NCBI RefSeq assembly: GCF_003534205.1
Contig: NZ_CP011102.1
Span: 3,342,293 to 3,406,292 of the forward strand
Direction of reading: 5' to 3'
DNA length: 64,000 nt
Source: Listeria weihenstephanensis
Lineage (GTDB): Bacteria; Bacillota; Bacilli; Lactobacillales; Listeriaceae
A program made the translations under genes and the position numbers. The notes beneath the pieces were generated by a model. It did not search any database and had not been told where the DNA came from. It worked only from the letters and a program-made list of their open reading frames with translations. Shown piece after piece: positions 26,966-35,748 of this stretch (positions within the stretch are counted from its first letter, which is position 1; every line of letters starts with the position of its first letter).

Positions 26966-27724
26966 ATGCTTGCTTTCGAGCGAAAAGACAAAATACTATC
27001 AGAAATAAAGAAAAACAAGAAAGTCCACGTATCCCAACTAGCTAAAATTTTCAATGTATCTGAAGAAACAATTCGGCGTGATTTAGACAAATTGGAGAAA
27101 GAAGGCATCGTGGACCGCAGTTACGGAGGCGCCACTTTGAGCCAACATACAAACGAAGATCTGCCATACGCAACAAGAAACGTCATCAAAGTCGAGGAAA
27201 AGAAGAAAATCGCAACAAAAACAACATCCCTCATCAAGACAGGCGATTCGCTCATTGCAGACACGAGTTCGACCGTTTTTGAAGCGCTGAACCTACTCGT
27301 CCGCGAGAAAGAGAATCTCACCATCATTACCAATTCGATCACAGCAGTCGACTTACTTTCCAAGTTCAAAGTCCACCTTATTCTGACCGGCGGAACTCTG
27401 CGCACCAAGTCCAACTCACTCATCGGCTCCGACGCCGCCAACACAATCAGCCGCTATTTCGTGGATTACGCGATCATCAGCTGCAAAGGCCTCACCATGG
27501 AAAACGGCATCACCGATTCCAATGAGCCCGAAGCTGAAATCAAAAATCACATGCTAGAACGCGCTAACAAAGTAATACTAGTAGCCGATTCCTCTAAATT
27601 CGACAAAAATGCCTTCATCAAAATCGTCGACATCTCAGAAATCGACTACCTCATCACCGACCAAGAACCCACACACGAGTGGCAACAATTCTTGAAGGAA
27701 AAAGATGTAACACTGATTTATTAA
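26966..27724 (+). CDS. DeoR-family transcriptional regulator of the rhamnose locus
   Basis: 252 residues from the ATG at 26966 (or 254 from the ATG at 26960); AAGGA lies just upstream and the promoter at 26913-26941 leaves no room for the longer frame. N-terminal winged HTH VHVSQLAKIFNVSEETIRRD with KEGIVDRSYGGA following, as in all DeoR proteins. The C-terminal sugar-phosphate sensor domain has DTSSTVFEALNLL, LILTGGTLRTKSNSLIG and the terminal DQEP segment. It is divergent from rhaB, so the likely effector is a rhamnose-pathway phosphate. Rhamnose loci in other bacteria often use AraC-type activators instead. Confidence 0.88.
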   Translation: MLAFERKDKILSEIKKNKKVHVSQLAKIFNVSEETIRRDLDKLEKEGIVDRSYGGATLSQHTNEDLPYATRNVIKVEEKKKIATKTTSLIKTGDSLIADTSSTVFEALNLLVREKENLTIITNSITAVDLLSKFKVHLILTGGTLRTKSNSLIGSDAANTISRYFVDYAIISCKGLTMENGITDSNEPEAEIKNHMLERANKVILVADSSKFDKNAFIKIVDISEIDYLITDQEPTHEWQQFLKEKDVTLIY

Positions 27725-27750
27725 CAATACAGAGCACCACTAAGATTCAT

Positions 27751-27806
27751 AAAAAAGGCTAGAGCGTAGATGATTTCAGAACCATCTTACCCTCTAGCCT
27801 TTTTAT
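27751..27806 (+). terminator. Terminator after the DeoR gene
   Basis: Stem AAAAAGGCTAGAG / CTCTAGCCTTTTT (27752-27764 and 27792-27804) with a second inner stem AGATG/CATCT, followed by TTTTTATT. The symmetric A and T tracts would allow action in both directions. Confidence 0.75.
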
Positions 27807-27882
27807 TCATTCCTCATTTCCCAAAACACAAAAAAACCTCCAGAACAGCGAAATCCGCCATCCCAGAAGCCCCCACCAAACT

Positions 27883-28008
27883 TTCAGCGGGCCGACAGAT
27901 GCTTAGATGCTAGGCAAAAGACGAGTACCGGAGCAGAGCGTATATTTATACGTGAGCACCGGAACGCAGTCTTTAACGACGCAGTTGAGCGTTTGTCGGC
28001 CCGCTGAA
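27883..28008. repeat. 126-bp imperfect palindromic element
   Basis: Perfect 15-bp terminal arms (TTCAGCGGGCCGACA at 27883-27897 and its complement at 27994-28008) enclose further nested pairing: AAAGAC/GTCTTT, CCGG/CCGG and a central TATA-rich palindrome (CGTATATTTATACG). The whole element can fold into one long hairpin. It lies between the ends of the DeoR gene and qoxD and is more GC-rich than its surroundings. It could be a dispersed intergenic repeat, a double terminator or a MITE-like relic. Confidence 0.7.
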
Positions 28009-28010
28009 TT

Positions 28011-28340
28011 TTATAGAAGGTGATTCATGTGCCCAATCTCCATTACCCAGTAAGATCCCATTACAATAACAATCGCAATGAATGCTGCAAATAGGATATT
28101 ACCAACTTGGATACGTCCATTTTGGCCTTCCGTCATGTGCATGAACATCAATAATTGCAAAGCCGCTTGAACGAACGCGAAGATAAAGATAATCGTAATG
28201 ATTAGTGATTTATCAAGCGTCGATTCAAATACAACCCAGACAGCTAGTAATGTTAACGCGATCGATAAGGCAAAACCAATGATATGTTTCCACGGAATAC
28301 CTTCTTCGGCATGTGCCGTGTTCGCTTTATTTTTCGCCAT
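28011..28340 (-). CDS. qoxD: Cytochrome aa3 quinol oxidase subunit IV
   Basis: 109 residues with three membrane helices (about 17-38, 44-65, 80-102), the size and spacing of QoxD/CyoD-type subunits that help assemble the oxidase. The conserved FVQAALQLLMFMHMTEG segment is present. It is the last gene of the qox operon, starting 1 bp after qoxC ends. The stop codon lies 2 bp from the 126-bp palindromic element, so no ordinary terminator other than that element is seen. Confidence 0.92.
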   Translation of the reverse strand: MAKNKANTAHAEEGIPWKHIIGFALSIALTLLAVWVVFESTLDKSLIITIIFIFAFVQAALQLLMFMHMTEGQNGRIQVGNILFAAFIAIVIVMGSYWVMEIGHMNHLL

Positions 28341-28341
28341 A

Positions 28342-28953
28342 TTAATTCACCATCCCTAACAGATAGACACCTGTGAAGATGAAAATCCACACAACGTCTA
28401 GGAAATGCCAATAAAGGCTTGAAATGAATACTTTTGATGCGGCTTGTGGTGTTAGACCACGCATTTTGATTTGGATCAGAATGAACGCGATCCAGAACAG
28501 ACCAATCGTTACGTGGAGACCATGGGTACCCAGTAAAACGAAGAATGCAGACCAGTAAGAGCCGACTTTAAGTGTGACGCCTTCTGATACATAATGCGCG
28601 AACTCATAGATCTCAAAACCTACGAATCCAGCACCTAGAAGTAGCGTGATAATCGAATAAATCATCAGACGCTTAACGTTACCTTTGCGCATCTCACCAA
28701 TGGCAAGACCACACGTAAAACTACTCGTTAAAAGTAAGAATGTCATGATTAGAACGAGCGGTAACTCGAACATTTCGGACGGTGGGTGACCCGCATTTGA
28801 GCCACCACTGAACATTACAAAATAAGTTGCAAACAATGTACCGAATAACGCAATCTCGGCGCCTAGGAAAATCCAGAAGCCTAAAATGTTTAAACGACCT
28901 TGTTCCGATTGATATTCTAACGGAAGGCTGGAATTTTCTTTTATAGGTTCCAT
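28342..28953 (-). CDS. qoxC: Cytochrome aa3 quinol oxidase subunit III
   Basis: 203 residues with five hydrophobic helices and family blocks [24 protein letters not shown] near the N-terminus, [24 protein letters not shown] and [20 protein letters not shown] at the C-terminus (His and Trp of subunit III). It stabilises the catalytic subunit. The start overlaps the qoxB end by 13 bp, with GGAGGG before the ATG. Confidence 0.95.
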   Translation of the reverse strand: MEPIKENSSLPLEYQSEQGRLNILGFWIFLGAEIALFGTLFATYFVMFSGGSNAGHPPSEMFELPLVLIMTFLLLTSSFTCGLAIGEMRKGNVKRLMIYSIITLLLGAGFVGFEIYEFAHYVSEGVTLKVGSYWSAFFVLLGTHGLHVTIGLFWIAFILIQIKMRGLTPQAASKVFISSLYWHFLDVVWIFIFTGVYLLGMVN

Positions 28954-30920
28954 GGGTTACCCTCCTTTATGCCAGTTTTAAATTCACGTGCTGCTTGTTC
29001 TTCGGTAGCCACGATTTCAGGTACTTCGACATGATAGCCGTCATCCTTCTTGAATGAGCGGTAAACCATACACGCAAGTACGCCGAGGCCGCCGATGATC
29101 CCAAGCCAGTACCAATAGAAAACTAGTCCAAAGCCAGCGATGAAGAAAAATACTGACATGATGAAACCTAGTGGTGTATTGTTTGGCATGTGAATATGTT
29201 TATACGCTTTGTCATCATTATATGTTTCGCCGCGTTGTTTTTTCTCCCAGAAATCGTCAAGATCGTTCCATTCTGGCAATTTAGCGAAGTTATATTTTGG
29301 CGGTACAGCTGAAGAAGTTGCCCACTCAAGCGTACGCGCATCCCACGGATCACCAGTTGTTTCGCGTTTAGAGTGTTTGTAACTGTAAACGATATTCCAA
29401 CAAAGAATTAGGAATGCTGCTCCCATTAGGAACGCACCAACAGACGAGATAAAGTTAAGTGTACCCCAGCCGTCGCCTTCAACATATGTGCTGATACGAC
29501 GTGGCATACCATCAAGACCTAGGAAATATTGTGGGAAGAAACATACGTTAAATCCGATCACAAATACCCAGAAGAACCACTTACCGATTTTCTCATTCAA
29601 GCGATAACCGACCATTTTTGGATACCAGTAAATCAAACCTGCAAAACAGGAGAATACGGTTCCGGCGATTAAAACGTAATGGAAATGCGATACTAGGAAA
29701 TACGTGTTGTGATATTGATAATCGGCTGCTGCCATCGCGAGCATAACCCCTGTAACCCCACCAATAACAAAGTTCGGTATGAATGCCAGTGACCAAAGCA
29801 TCGGTGTGGTGAAGGATATTCGCCCTTTGTACATGGTAAAGAGCCAGTTGAATATCTTAATCCCGGTCGGTATCGCAATCATCATCGTCGTAATCGAGAA
29901 GAACGAGTTAACTGCTGCCCCAGAGCCCATTGTAAAGAAGTGGTGGACCCAAACTAGGAAACTTAGTAAAGAAATAACAACAACGGCCGCGACCATCGCT
30001 GGATAACCGAATAGTTTTTTCTTCGAGAATGTTGAGATGATCTCGGAGAATATCCCGAACGCCGGCAAAATAACAATGTATACTTCCGGATGTCCCCAAA
30101 CCCAGAACAGGTTGGCCCACATCATCGGAATTCCGCCATTTGCGAGTGTAAAGAATGCCGTTCCGAATAGACGGTCAAACGTCATTAGAGCTAGCGCCAC
30201 AGTAAGTACTGGGAACGCGAATACGATAATTAAACAAGTTATAAGAGATGTCCACGTGAACATTGGCATTTTCATTAATGTCATGCCCTTCGTTCGCATC
30301 CGTAAAATTGTAACCATAAAGTTGATCCCGGTCATAAGCGTACCAATACCGGCGATCTGGACCCCGAGTAAGTAGAAGTTAATCCCATAACCCGGACTAA
30401 ATTCCTCGGCGAGTGGTGCATAGTTTGTCCAACCAGCTGCTGGGCTACCACCGATTACGAAGGAAATATTGAAAAGCATTGCCCCCATAAAGAATGTCCA
30501 GAAACTTAAGTTGTTCAAGAATGGGAATGCTACGTCACGCGCCCCGATTTGAAGCGGCACAACGATATTCATTAAACCAATAACGAACGGCATTGCCATA
30601 AATAAGATCATGATTGTTCCGTGAGTTGTAAATACTTCGTTGTAATGCTGGGCGTCAAGAAACTCCATCCCTGGCATCGCAAGCTGAGTACGGATCATTA
30701 ATGCATCGACCCCACCACGGAAAAACATTAGTACTGCTGCCAAAAGATACATGATCCCAAGGCGTTTGTGGTCAACGGAAGATATCCATTCAGTGAATAG
30801 CCATTTCCATTTTTTTGTATAAGTTAGTAACACGACGATACCAATGCTGACTAGAGCGATCGAAATTTGGGCTCCTAAAATCAGCGGGTCGCCGGTGATG
30901 ATAAATTCATCTAAACTCAT
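28941..30920 (-). CDS. qoxB: Cytochrome aa3 quinol oxidase subunit I
   Basis: 659-residue haem-copper oxidase core that reduces oxygen to water and pumps protons. Seen: haem ligand block [19 protein letters not shown], the CuB/cross-linked Tyr motif [15 protein letters not shown], the CuB His pair WVHHFFTMG, and the haem His pair region [15 protein letters not shown]. The long C-terminal extension (beyond about 560) is typical of quinol oxidases. GGGGGG precedes the ATG at 30920. It lies 18 bp after qoxA. Confidence 0.97.
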   Translation of the reverse strand: MSLDEFIITGDPLILGAQISIALVSIGIVVLLTYTKKWKWLFTEWISSVDHKRLGIMYLLAAVLMFFRGGVDALMIRTQLAMPGMEFLDAQHYNEVFTTHGTIMILFMAMPFVIGLMNIVVPLQIGARDVAFPFLNNLSFWTFFMGAMLFNISFVIGGSPAAGWTNYAPLAEEFSPGYGINFYLLGVQIAGIGTLMTGINFMVTILRMRTKGMTLMKMPMFTWTSLITCLIIVFAFPVLTVALALMTFDRLFGTAFFTLANGGIPMMWANLFWVWGHPEVYIVILPAFGIFSEIISTFSKKKLFGYPAMVAAVVVISLLSFLVWVHHFFTMGSGAAVNSFFSITTMMIAIPTGIKIFNWLFTMYKGRISFTTPMLWSLAFIPNFVIGGVTGVMLAMAAADYQYHNTYFLVSHFHYVLIAGTVFSCFAGLIYWYPKMVGYRLNEKIGKWFFWVFVIGFNVCFFPQYFLGLDGMPRRISTYVEGDGWGTLNFISSVGAFLMGAAFLILCWNIVYSYKHSKRETTGDPWDARTLEWATSSAVPPKYNFAKLPEWNDLDDFWEKKQRGETYNDDKAYKHIHMPNNTPLGFIMSVFFFIAGFGLVFYWYWLGIIGGLGVLACMVYRSFKKDDGYHVEVPEIVATEEQAAREFKTGIKEGNPWNL

Positions 30921-30938
30921 GTTGAAATACCCCCCTTT

Positions 30939-32039
30939 TTAGTGTCCCGATTGATCGTGATCTGTTGCCTCATCGGTTTTAATTTCTTTACCCATTTTTT
31001 CCATTTCTTCATCGTAATGCTTATCTTTCTTATATCCAGTGCCATTTTTGATAATCATCGGAGACATATCCATATCTTCAAAACGTGGATTAGTAATGGT
31101 AACTGGACGTGCTGGTAAAATTGGCTTGGCTGTTCTTGTATCTTTTGCGTTTGGATCATGTGGGTTGGTTAATTCAAAACCGTACCGTTTATACGCATAG
31201 AAAACGTACTCTGGGTCCGCTGCTGGATCGACAAACGCCATATGTGTGCCTGCATAAGATTGTGGTTTCACGTTTCCTGGTAATAATAATTTGTCGTAAC
31301 GGTCTTGCGAGATTGTTGGGGAGTCCGCCTTCACTTTAAGCGCCCACTTCTCAAAATCTTTTGGTTTTTGTGCGACAACATCGAATACTTGTCCAGCAAA
31401 ACCTTCTCCGTTAAAGTTCGAATTACGTCCTTTAAACGTCCCTGTTTCGTCGGCCTGCAAGTACAAGTCCATCGTCATACCACTCATCGCGTACTTCTGA
31501 CCACCAAGTTGTGGCACCCAGAAACTCGTCATCGAGTCTGCCGCGGTAAGCTTGAATAATACCGGTCGATCCGTTGGAATATGTACATAGTTTACAGTTT
31601 CAATCGACTGATCTGGATAACTAAAGAACCATTTCCAGTTTGCGCTAGTCGCATAAATAACAATTGGATCCTTGTGTGACGTAACTTCTGGTGCTTTTTC
31701 GTTCGCATAAATTGTTTTAACAGTAGGAATAGCTAATGCAATAACAATCGCAACCGGAATTAACGTCCATAAAATTTCTAACTTCGCACTACCATGCATG
31801 TTTGGTTCATAGTTGGAATGATCTGCTCTCTCGCGGTATTTCGTAATCATGATTACAAATAACACGAAGATCGTTAGTACAATAATAAGCATGAAAATAA
31901 TCGAATAAATGATTAGATCGCTTTGACTTTGCGCTACCGGACCTTTTGGATCTAGTACCGTTAAATCACCACAGCCGCTAAGGAGTCCAACAAAGACTAG
32001 CGTGACTGTAAGTAGCAATGACTTGAGCATTTTTGACAC
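30939..32039 (-). CDS. qoxA: Cytochrome aa3 quinol oxidase subunit II (lipoprotein)
   Basis: 366 residues. Lipobox LLSGC gives a lipidated N-terminus; two membrane helices follow (about 43-66, 90-110). The external COX2-like domain has FWVPQLGGQKYAMSGMT but lacks the two cysteines of a CuA site, as expected for an enzyme oxidising menaquinol rather than cytochrome c. The chosen start is GTG at 32039 with AGAAGGGG six bases upstream; the ATG three codons later is too far from it. First gene of the operon, preceded by a leader of roughly 240 nt. Confidence 0.95.
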   Translation of the reverse strand: MSKMLKSLLLTVTLVFVGLLSGCGDLTVLDPKGPVAQSQSDLIIYSIIFMLIIVLTIFVLFVIMITKYRERADHSNYEPNMHGSAKLEILWTLIPVAIVIALAIPTVKTIYANEKAPEVTSHKDPIVIYATSANWKWFFSYPDQSIETVNYVHIPTDRPVLFKLTAADSMTSFWVPQLGGQKYAMSGMTMDLYLQADETGTFKGRNSNFNGEGFAGQVFDVVAQKPKDFEKWALKVKADSPTISQDRYDKLLLPGNVKPQSYAGTHMAFVDPAADPEYVFYAYKRYGFELTNPHDPNAKDTRTAKPILPARPVTITNPRFEDMDMSPMIIKNGTGYKKDKHYDEEMEKMGKEIKTDEATDHDQSGH

Positions 32040-32076
32040 CCGAATCCCCTTCTTTCCTTTTGATGTTTGTTGCTAT

Positions 32077-32096
32077 GTATTTTTGCGCAAAAATAC
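32077..32096. promoter_or_regulatory. 20-bp perfect palindrome in the qoxA leader
   Basis: GTATTTTTGCGCAAAAATAC, fully symmetric, 37 bp before the qoxA start codon. It could be an operator or, in RNA, a strong hairpin just ahead of the ribosome site. Confidence 0.6.
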
Positions 32097-32285
32097 AAGC
32101 TCGCTTTTCGTATATCGACAAATAGTTGTAGACATACTGCTCCCTGATTTCCCGTCAGCAAGCTTCCCCTAATTGATAATATATCTAATATACGGCCAAC
32201 TAGATTGTGTAGATTTCTCACAATATCACAAACTTATAGAGCGTGAAATTATGAATTTGAAACTGCATGTGCATACTCGTATACT

Positions 32286-32314
32286 ATTATAGCGTATTTG
32301 TTACTTATATTCAA
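32286..32314 (-). promoter_or_regulatory. Candidate qox promoter
   Basis: Minus strand -35 TTGAAT (32314-32309), 17-bp spacer, -10 TATAAT (32291-32286). It predicts a leader of about 240 nt carrying the palindrome at 32077-32096 and an imperfect TTGTG-N9-CACAA dyad at 32205-32223. Confidence 0.55.
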
Positions 32315-32489
32315 AGCATCGAGACAAGTTATTTTTTTCACAATCTCAAACGTTACTATGTGAGCATATATCTCTAATAGAAATCATTCGTTACTAATAT
32401 TCTTTATTATCTACAAGGTAAGTGCCCTCGCCAATCTTTTTTGTGTGGCATATCACAATACAAACCTATTGACCTATAGTTAATATCTG

Positions 32490-32503
32490 TAAAAGCGCTT
32501 TCT
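32490..32503. promoter_or_regulatory. cre-like site upstream of the LPMO gene
   Basis: TAAAAGCGCTTTCT matches the palindromic CcpA consensus TGAAAGCGCTTTCA at 12 of 14 positions. It lies 167 bp before the LPMO start. The rest of the 630-bp gap (32040-32669) shows no gene; it includes the qox leader and several TCACAAT motifs. Confidence 0.5.
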
Positions 32504-32669
32504 TCTGTGAATATAAGATCTTTGTGTCTAGGCGCCTATGCAGAAATTGGTCTAGTCCCTGCATACAATGCTTCATTTTCACAATATATGGGTTACTTTT
32601 CAAATGACTAGGGTAGATATGGTAATGAGCGAGGAAGATGGCTCAAAATAGAAGAAGGAGTGTTAGTCT

Positions 32670-33278
32670 ATGAAGAAAGTTTTAGGGAAATCAGTTTTAT
32701 TTTTGGTGGCGTTTACATTATTGGTCGCGACCTTTGCACCTGCCGCGTCAGCACACGGTTACATCTCAAAACCGGAAAGTCGGGCTTATTTGGCTAAATT
32801 GGGTATTAACCAAAATGCCGGCGCAATTCAATGGGAACCACAAAGTGTTGAAGCTACGGGGAACTTCCCACTTGGCGGACCATCTGATGGCACGATTGCG
32901 GGCGGAGGTAAATTTCCAGAAATGGACGCCCAAACACCGGATCGTTGGCACCACGTTGACCTTTTAGGTGGACAAAATAATTTCACTTGGACGCTAACTG
33001 CACTTCACAGAACGAAAGAATATAAATATTATATTACGAAAAAAGACTGGAACCCAAACAGCCCGCTTACTCGTGGTGACCTTCAATTGTTGACGACCAT
33101 TAACGCTAACAATGAAGTTCCATCCTCAACAACAGTAACTCATCAAGTTCCACTACCAACTGATCGCAATGGTTATTATGTTGTACTTGGCGTTTGGGAA
33201 ATTGCGGATACTGGCAATGCCTTCTATCAAGCAGTCGATGTTAATTTGATTAATAACGGAACAATGACCTTGAAATAA
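32670..33278 (+). CDS. Chitin-active lytic polysaccharide monooxygenase (AA10)
   Basis: 202 residues. Signal peptide 1-28 ends in ASA, so the mature protein starts with His29 (HGYISKPESR), the first copper ligand of the histidine brace; the second is His113 in LTALHRTKEY. The single-domain layout, the WEPQSVE block and the terminal AFYQAVDVNL with the axial Phe are typical of small Gram-positive chitin-binding LPMOs. The enzyme cuts crystalline chitin oxidatively outside the cell and would assist the GH18 chitinase encoded at 38036-40330. GAAGGAG precedes the ATG. Confidence 0.95.
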   Translation: MKKVLGKSVLFLVAFTLLVATFAPAASAHGYISKPESRAYLAKLGINQNAGAIQWEPQSVEATGNFPLGGPSDGTIAGGGKFPEMDAQTPDRWHHVDLLGGQNNFTWTLTALHRTKEYKYYITKKDWNPNSPLTRGDLQLLTTINANNEVPSSTTVTHQVPLPTDRNGYYVVLGVWEIADTGNAFYQAVDVNLINNGTMTLK

Positions 33279-33303
33279 GCACATGATTTAAAAATTATAA
33301 ACG

Positions 33304-33362
33304 AGAAGCTGGTGACTTTTAGCAATGATTTATATTGTTACTAGTCACCAGCTTCTTTCTGT
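33304..33362 (+). terminator. Terminator after the LPMO gene
   Basis: A 14-bp perfect stem AGAAGCTGGTGACT / AGTCACCAGCTTCT (33304-33317, 33343-33356), then TTCTGTATTTTTTTT. Confidence 0.8.
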
Positions 33363-33428
33363 ATTTTTTTTGACGGTTCTAAAAAAAAATTTATACTACC
33401 AAAAAAGAGTGGCAAAAATGCTGAAAAA

Positions 33429-33448
33429 TATATAGTAATTACTATATA
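33429..33448. promoter_or_regulatory. 20-bp perfect palindrome upstream of satD
   Basis: TATATAGTAATTACTATATA, perfectly symmetric, followed by more AT-rich dyads (TATTATATAGTTAT, AGTATATAAAG) up to 33480. Operators of this type are used by PadR- or GntR-family repressors. No such regulator gene is adjacent, so the binding protein would be encoded elsewhere. Confidence 0.55.
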
Positions 33449-33530
33449 AACATGCTATTATATAGTTATGAGTATATAAAGACGGTGATTCAAAGCATAA
33501 TATTATATGATAAAGGAGGTAATATGTCAA

Positions 33531-34349
33531 ATGAATTTATTAAAAATCGAGGCGCTTTATATGTATATCGATATAGGTAATAGTCGCTCCACTTTTTCTA
33601 CACTCCACGATGGGACAAACATTCTTACCTATCTCGCCGATACTATCAATGCAAACTACGCAAACGATTTATTGACGCCTTTTACAATTAAGGATGGTGA
33701 TGCTATCGTTGGTGGCGTTAGTAATTTCCAACTACTGCTCGATATTTATAGCGATTGCCTTACAACTTATTATTCGCCTGATTTTAAAAACCGTTTCAAC
33801 AACATACCTGCAGTAACCAATGAAACGCTCCATTTTTATTTTGGTGCGGGCATCGGGCATATTGATACACCATCAACAGAGGATTTGCATGATATCAATA
33901 TTGTGAACGGAACTAGCATTATTAACGCGATTGAAGCGTCTGAAAAGGCCAAAGTTGTCATGAAATCACGCCTCACTCAAAAGCGGAGCGCAGTTTATAG
34001 TGAAGCGGACTATTTTTTTAACAAGCAACCATTTAAATTCTATTGTTTAGCTGAGACACAATCGTTTGGTAGTGCTTTGAATGCGCTTTTTTTCCTTGCA
34101 TTTGAGCAGTTAATCAAGAGCGATAAACAGCAACACCTTTTTCGTATCAAAGATAGCCATCCTGATTATAGTAATATTGAAATTGGTACGGAACTTGGCT
34201 ATAACTCGATTAGCAAAGCGGATATTTCTTCGCGTGTCAGCGTTTTGATCGCTAATTCTGACTATTTTCTCTACAAAAAGGTGCGGATGGATATTGTGAA
34301 CTATTTACTCGATTTACAACAAATCATGAAGGGAGCAGGTCATGACTAA
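33531..34349 (+). CDS. SatD-family protein
   Basis: Resembles the SatD family (named for secretion and acid tolerance), whose function is not established. The block MYIDIGNSRSTF near the N-terminus is where the family starts, and YCLAETQSFGSALNALFFLAFEQLI and DSHPDYSNIEIGTELGYNSISKADISSRVS contain the late conserved region with a likely HTH-like segment. Start choice is uncertain: ATG 33531 (272 residues) is 11 bases after AAAGGAGG, ATG 33561 has a weaker site, and the frame opens at 33507. It overlaps the DUF3307 gene by 8 bp, a pairing seen in other Firmicutes. Confidence 0.7.
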   Translation: MNLLKIEALYMYIDIGNSRSTFSTLHDGTNILTYLADTINANYANDLLTPFTIKDGDAIVGGVSNFQLLLDIYSDCLTTYYSPDFKNRFNNIPAVTNETLHFYFGAGIGHIDTPSTEDLHDINIVNGTSIINAIEASEKAKVVMKSRLTQKRSAVYSEADYFFNKQPFKFYCLAETQSFGSALNALFFLAFEQLIKSDKQQHLFRIKDSHPDYSNIEIGTELGYNSISKADISSRVSVLIANSDYFLYKKVRMDIVNYLLDLQQIMKGAGHD

Positions 34350-35172
34350 CTTACTTTTCCCACTACTTCTATGCCATTTTATAGCGGATTTCATGCTGCA
34401 GACAAACAAAATGGCTAGCGTCAAAAAAGAAGCCTTTTCAAATCATAAAATAAAGATCCTGATGCAGCATATTGCTCTTCATTTTAGCCTGTATTTTATC
34501 GCTATTTTCGTGTACTATTATTGGTTCGATCGCACGACAAGCTTTTGGTTACTACTCGCTATGATCATCGGTATTTCAATCACCCACTTTTTCATCGATC
34601 TGGCAAAAGCCCCCACGGAAAAACTATTTCATGACAGCAATATTGTTCGATTATTCATGTATATAGCTGATCAAATTCTACATATCGCCATTATATATGT
34701 CGCTACCTGCCTTGTTCTCAACTCACAAATGCCGTTCAGCCCGAGCCTATATGACAAATTTAGCATTCTCAGTTCGCTTATCATCCTGCTTGTCTATTTT
34801 GTCGGATATTTAATTCCGTATATATTGGAAGTGCTGATGCCTGGTTTTAACACCGAAAAAAAGATCATTGCCGTCACCAAACTAGATGGCAAAATTATTT
34901 TAACAAAAAATCAAGAAATTCCCGCCGTTTCAAATAAAGAATTAAAAGCAGGTCGTTATATCGGCGGTCTAGAACGATTGCTATTACTCATTTTCATGGT
35001 GTTACAAATCTATTCCGCGATTCCGATCATCATTGGTTTGAAAACACTAGCACGGTTTAAGGAACTGGAAAATAACCGGTCGTTCGCGGAATATTACTTG
35101 ATCGGCAACTTCCTTAGTATGATATTCGGTGTGTTAATCGCGTTACTTTTCGATTATGTCTTATATCTGTGA
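34342..35172 (+). CDS. DUF3307 membrane protein
   Basis: 276 residues. The N-terminus MTNLLFPLLLCHFIADFMLQTNKMA is the DUF3307 signature (H-x3-D-x3-Q), followed by helices near 34-52, 60-80, 102-125 and 145-165; a second conserved region has ITHFFIDLAKAP. Six or seven membrane segments in all. Function unknown; the gene partners with satD, whose product may be its regulator. Overlap of 8 bp with satD indicates one operon. Confidence 0.8.
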   Translation: MTNLLFPLLLCHFIADFMLQTNKMASVKKEAFSNHKIKILMQHIALHFSLYFIAIFVYYYWFDRTTSFWLLLAMIIGISITHFFIDLAKAPTEKLFHDSNIVRLFMYIADQILHIAIIYVATCLVLNSQMPFSPSLYDKFSILSSLIILLVYFVGYLIPYILEVLMPGFNTEKKIIAVTKLDGKIILTKNQEIPAVSNKELKAGRYIGGLERLLLLIFMVLQIYSAIPIIIGLKTLARFKELENNRSFAEYYLIGNFLSMIFGVLIALLFDYVLYL

Positions 35173-35180
35173 GCAAAAAA

Positions 35181-35227
35181 AGCTCCGAATCAGCAATTAC
35201 CTGCTTGACTCGGAGCTCTATTTTTTA
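35181..35227. terminator. Bidirectional terminator between DUF3307 gene and effector-binding gene
   Basis: Stem AGCTCCGA / TCGGAGCT extended by TCA.GCA pairing (35181-35217), flanked by an A-run on the left and a T-run on the right. Serves two convergent genes. Confidence 0.75.
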
Positions 35228-35644
35228 TTTCGCTGCAACTGGGATGTACAGTGTGAACGTTGCTTCTCTTAAGTCTTCCAAATTAAAAGTACCTGCCACT
35301 GTAACCGTCTCGCTTTGCATAACTTCACCGTATGATTGACCAATAAAGCCATCGATCGCCGTACGTTCTTTTGCATCGGTTACGAATTTTGCGTATTGGC
35401 CTGCTGGGATTTCGAACGATGTTTCGCCGTTACCCTCGCCAGATTTTGCTACAACATACGTTTGTACATCGTCAATACTTGCATTAATACCAACAAAATC
35501 TTCTTGCGTTTTCGCAAATTCTGCTACGGCTTTTTCTTTAATTTCACTCATCACTGCAAAACCTTTTTGCGGATCGAATGCTGGGATTTCAACTTTATTT
35601 CCAGAAAAAATTTCTTTGTTTAATTCTACGATTTCAAATGACAT
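35225..35644 (-). CDS. GyrI-like small-molecule (effector) binding protein
   Basis: 139 residues forming one stand-alone effector-binding domain of the AraC-E/GyrI type: MSFEIVELNKEIFSGNKVEIP at the start (read in two parts), a central Glu-rich ligand pocket and the C-terminal TFNLEDLREATFTLYIPV. No DNA-binding part. Such proteins bind drugs or metabolites. It is divergent from a WYL regulator gene with a 14-bp palindrome between them, so probably under its control. Confidence 0.8.
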   Translation of the reverse strand: MSFEIVELNKEIFSGNKVEIPAFDPQKGFAVMSEIKEKAVAEFAKTQEDFVGINASIDDVQTYVVAKSGEGNGETSFEIPAGQYAKFVTDAKERTAIDGFIGQSYGEVMQSETVTVAGTFNLEDLREATFTLYIPVAAK

Positions 35645-35692
35645 AATTATTTCCCTCCAAAAGTTACTGTAAATTTGTTATGATGTAACTAT

Positions 35693-35706
35693 AACATTTA
35701 AATGTT
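35693..35706. promoter_or_regulatory. Palindromic operator between divergent genes
   Basis: AACATTTAAATGTT, 14-bp perfect palindrome, in the 104-bp gap between the effector-binding gene and the WYL regulator gene. Directly abuts a TTGACA hexamer (35705-35710). Confidence 0.5.
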
Positions 35707-35748
35707 GACAACTGTATGTCATCATTCAAAATTTAAGGAGAACATAAA

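Noticed and set aside
28011..32039. Cytochrome c oxidase (ctaCDEF) instead of quinol oxidase
   Set aside because: Subunit II lacks the CuA cysteines and subunit I has the quinol-oxidase C-terminal extension; the gene order is qoxABCD.
32205..32223. A Rex operator before qoxA
   Set aside because: The dyad is TTGTG-N9-CACAA; Rex sites have 8 bases between the arms and a fuller core. Kept only as a Rex-like remark.
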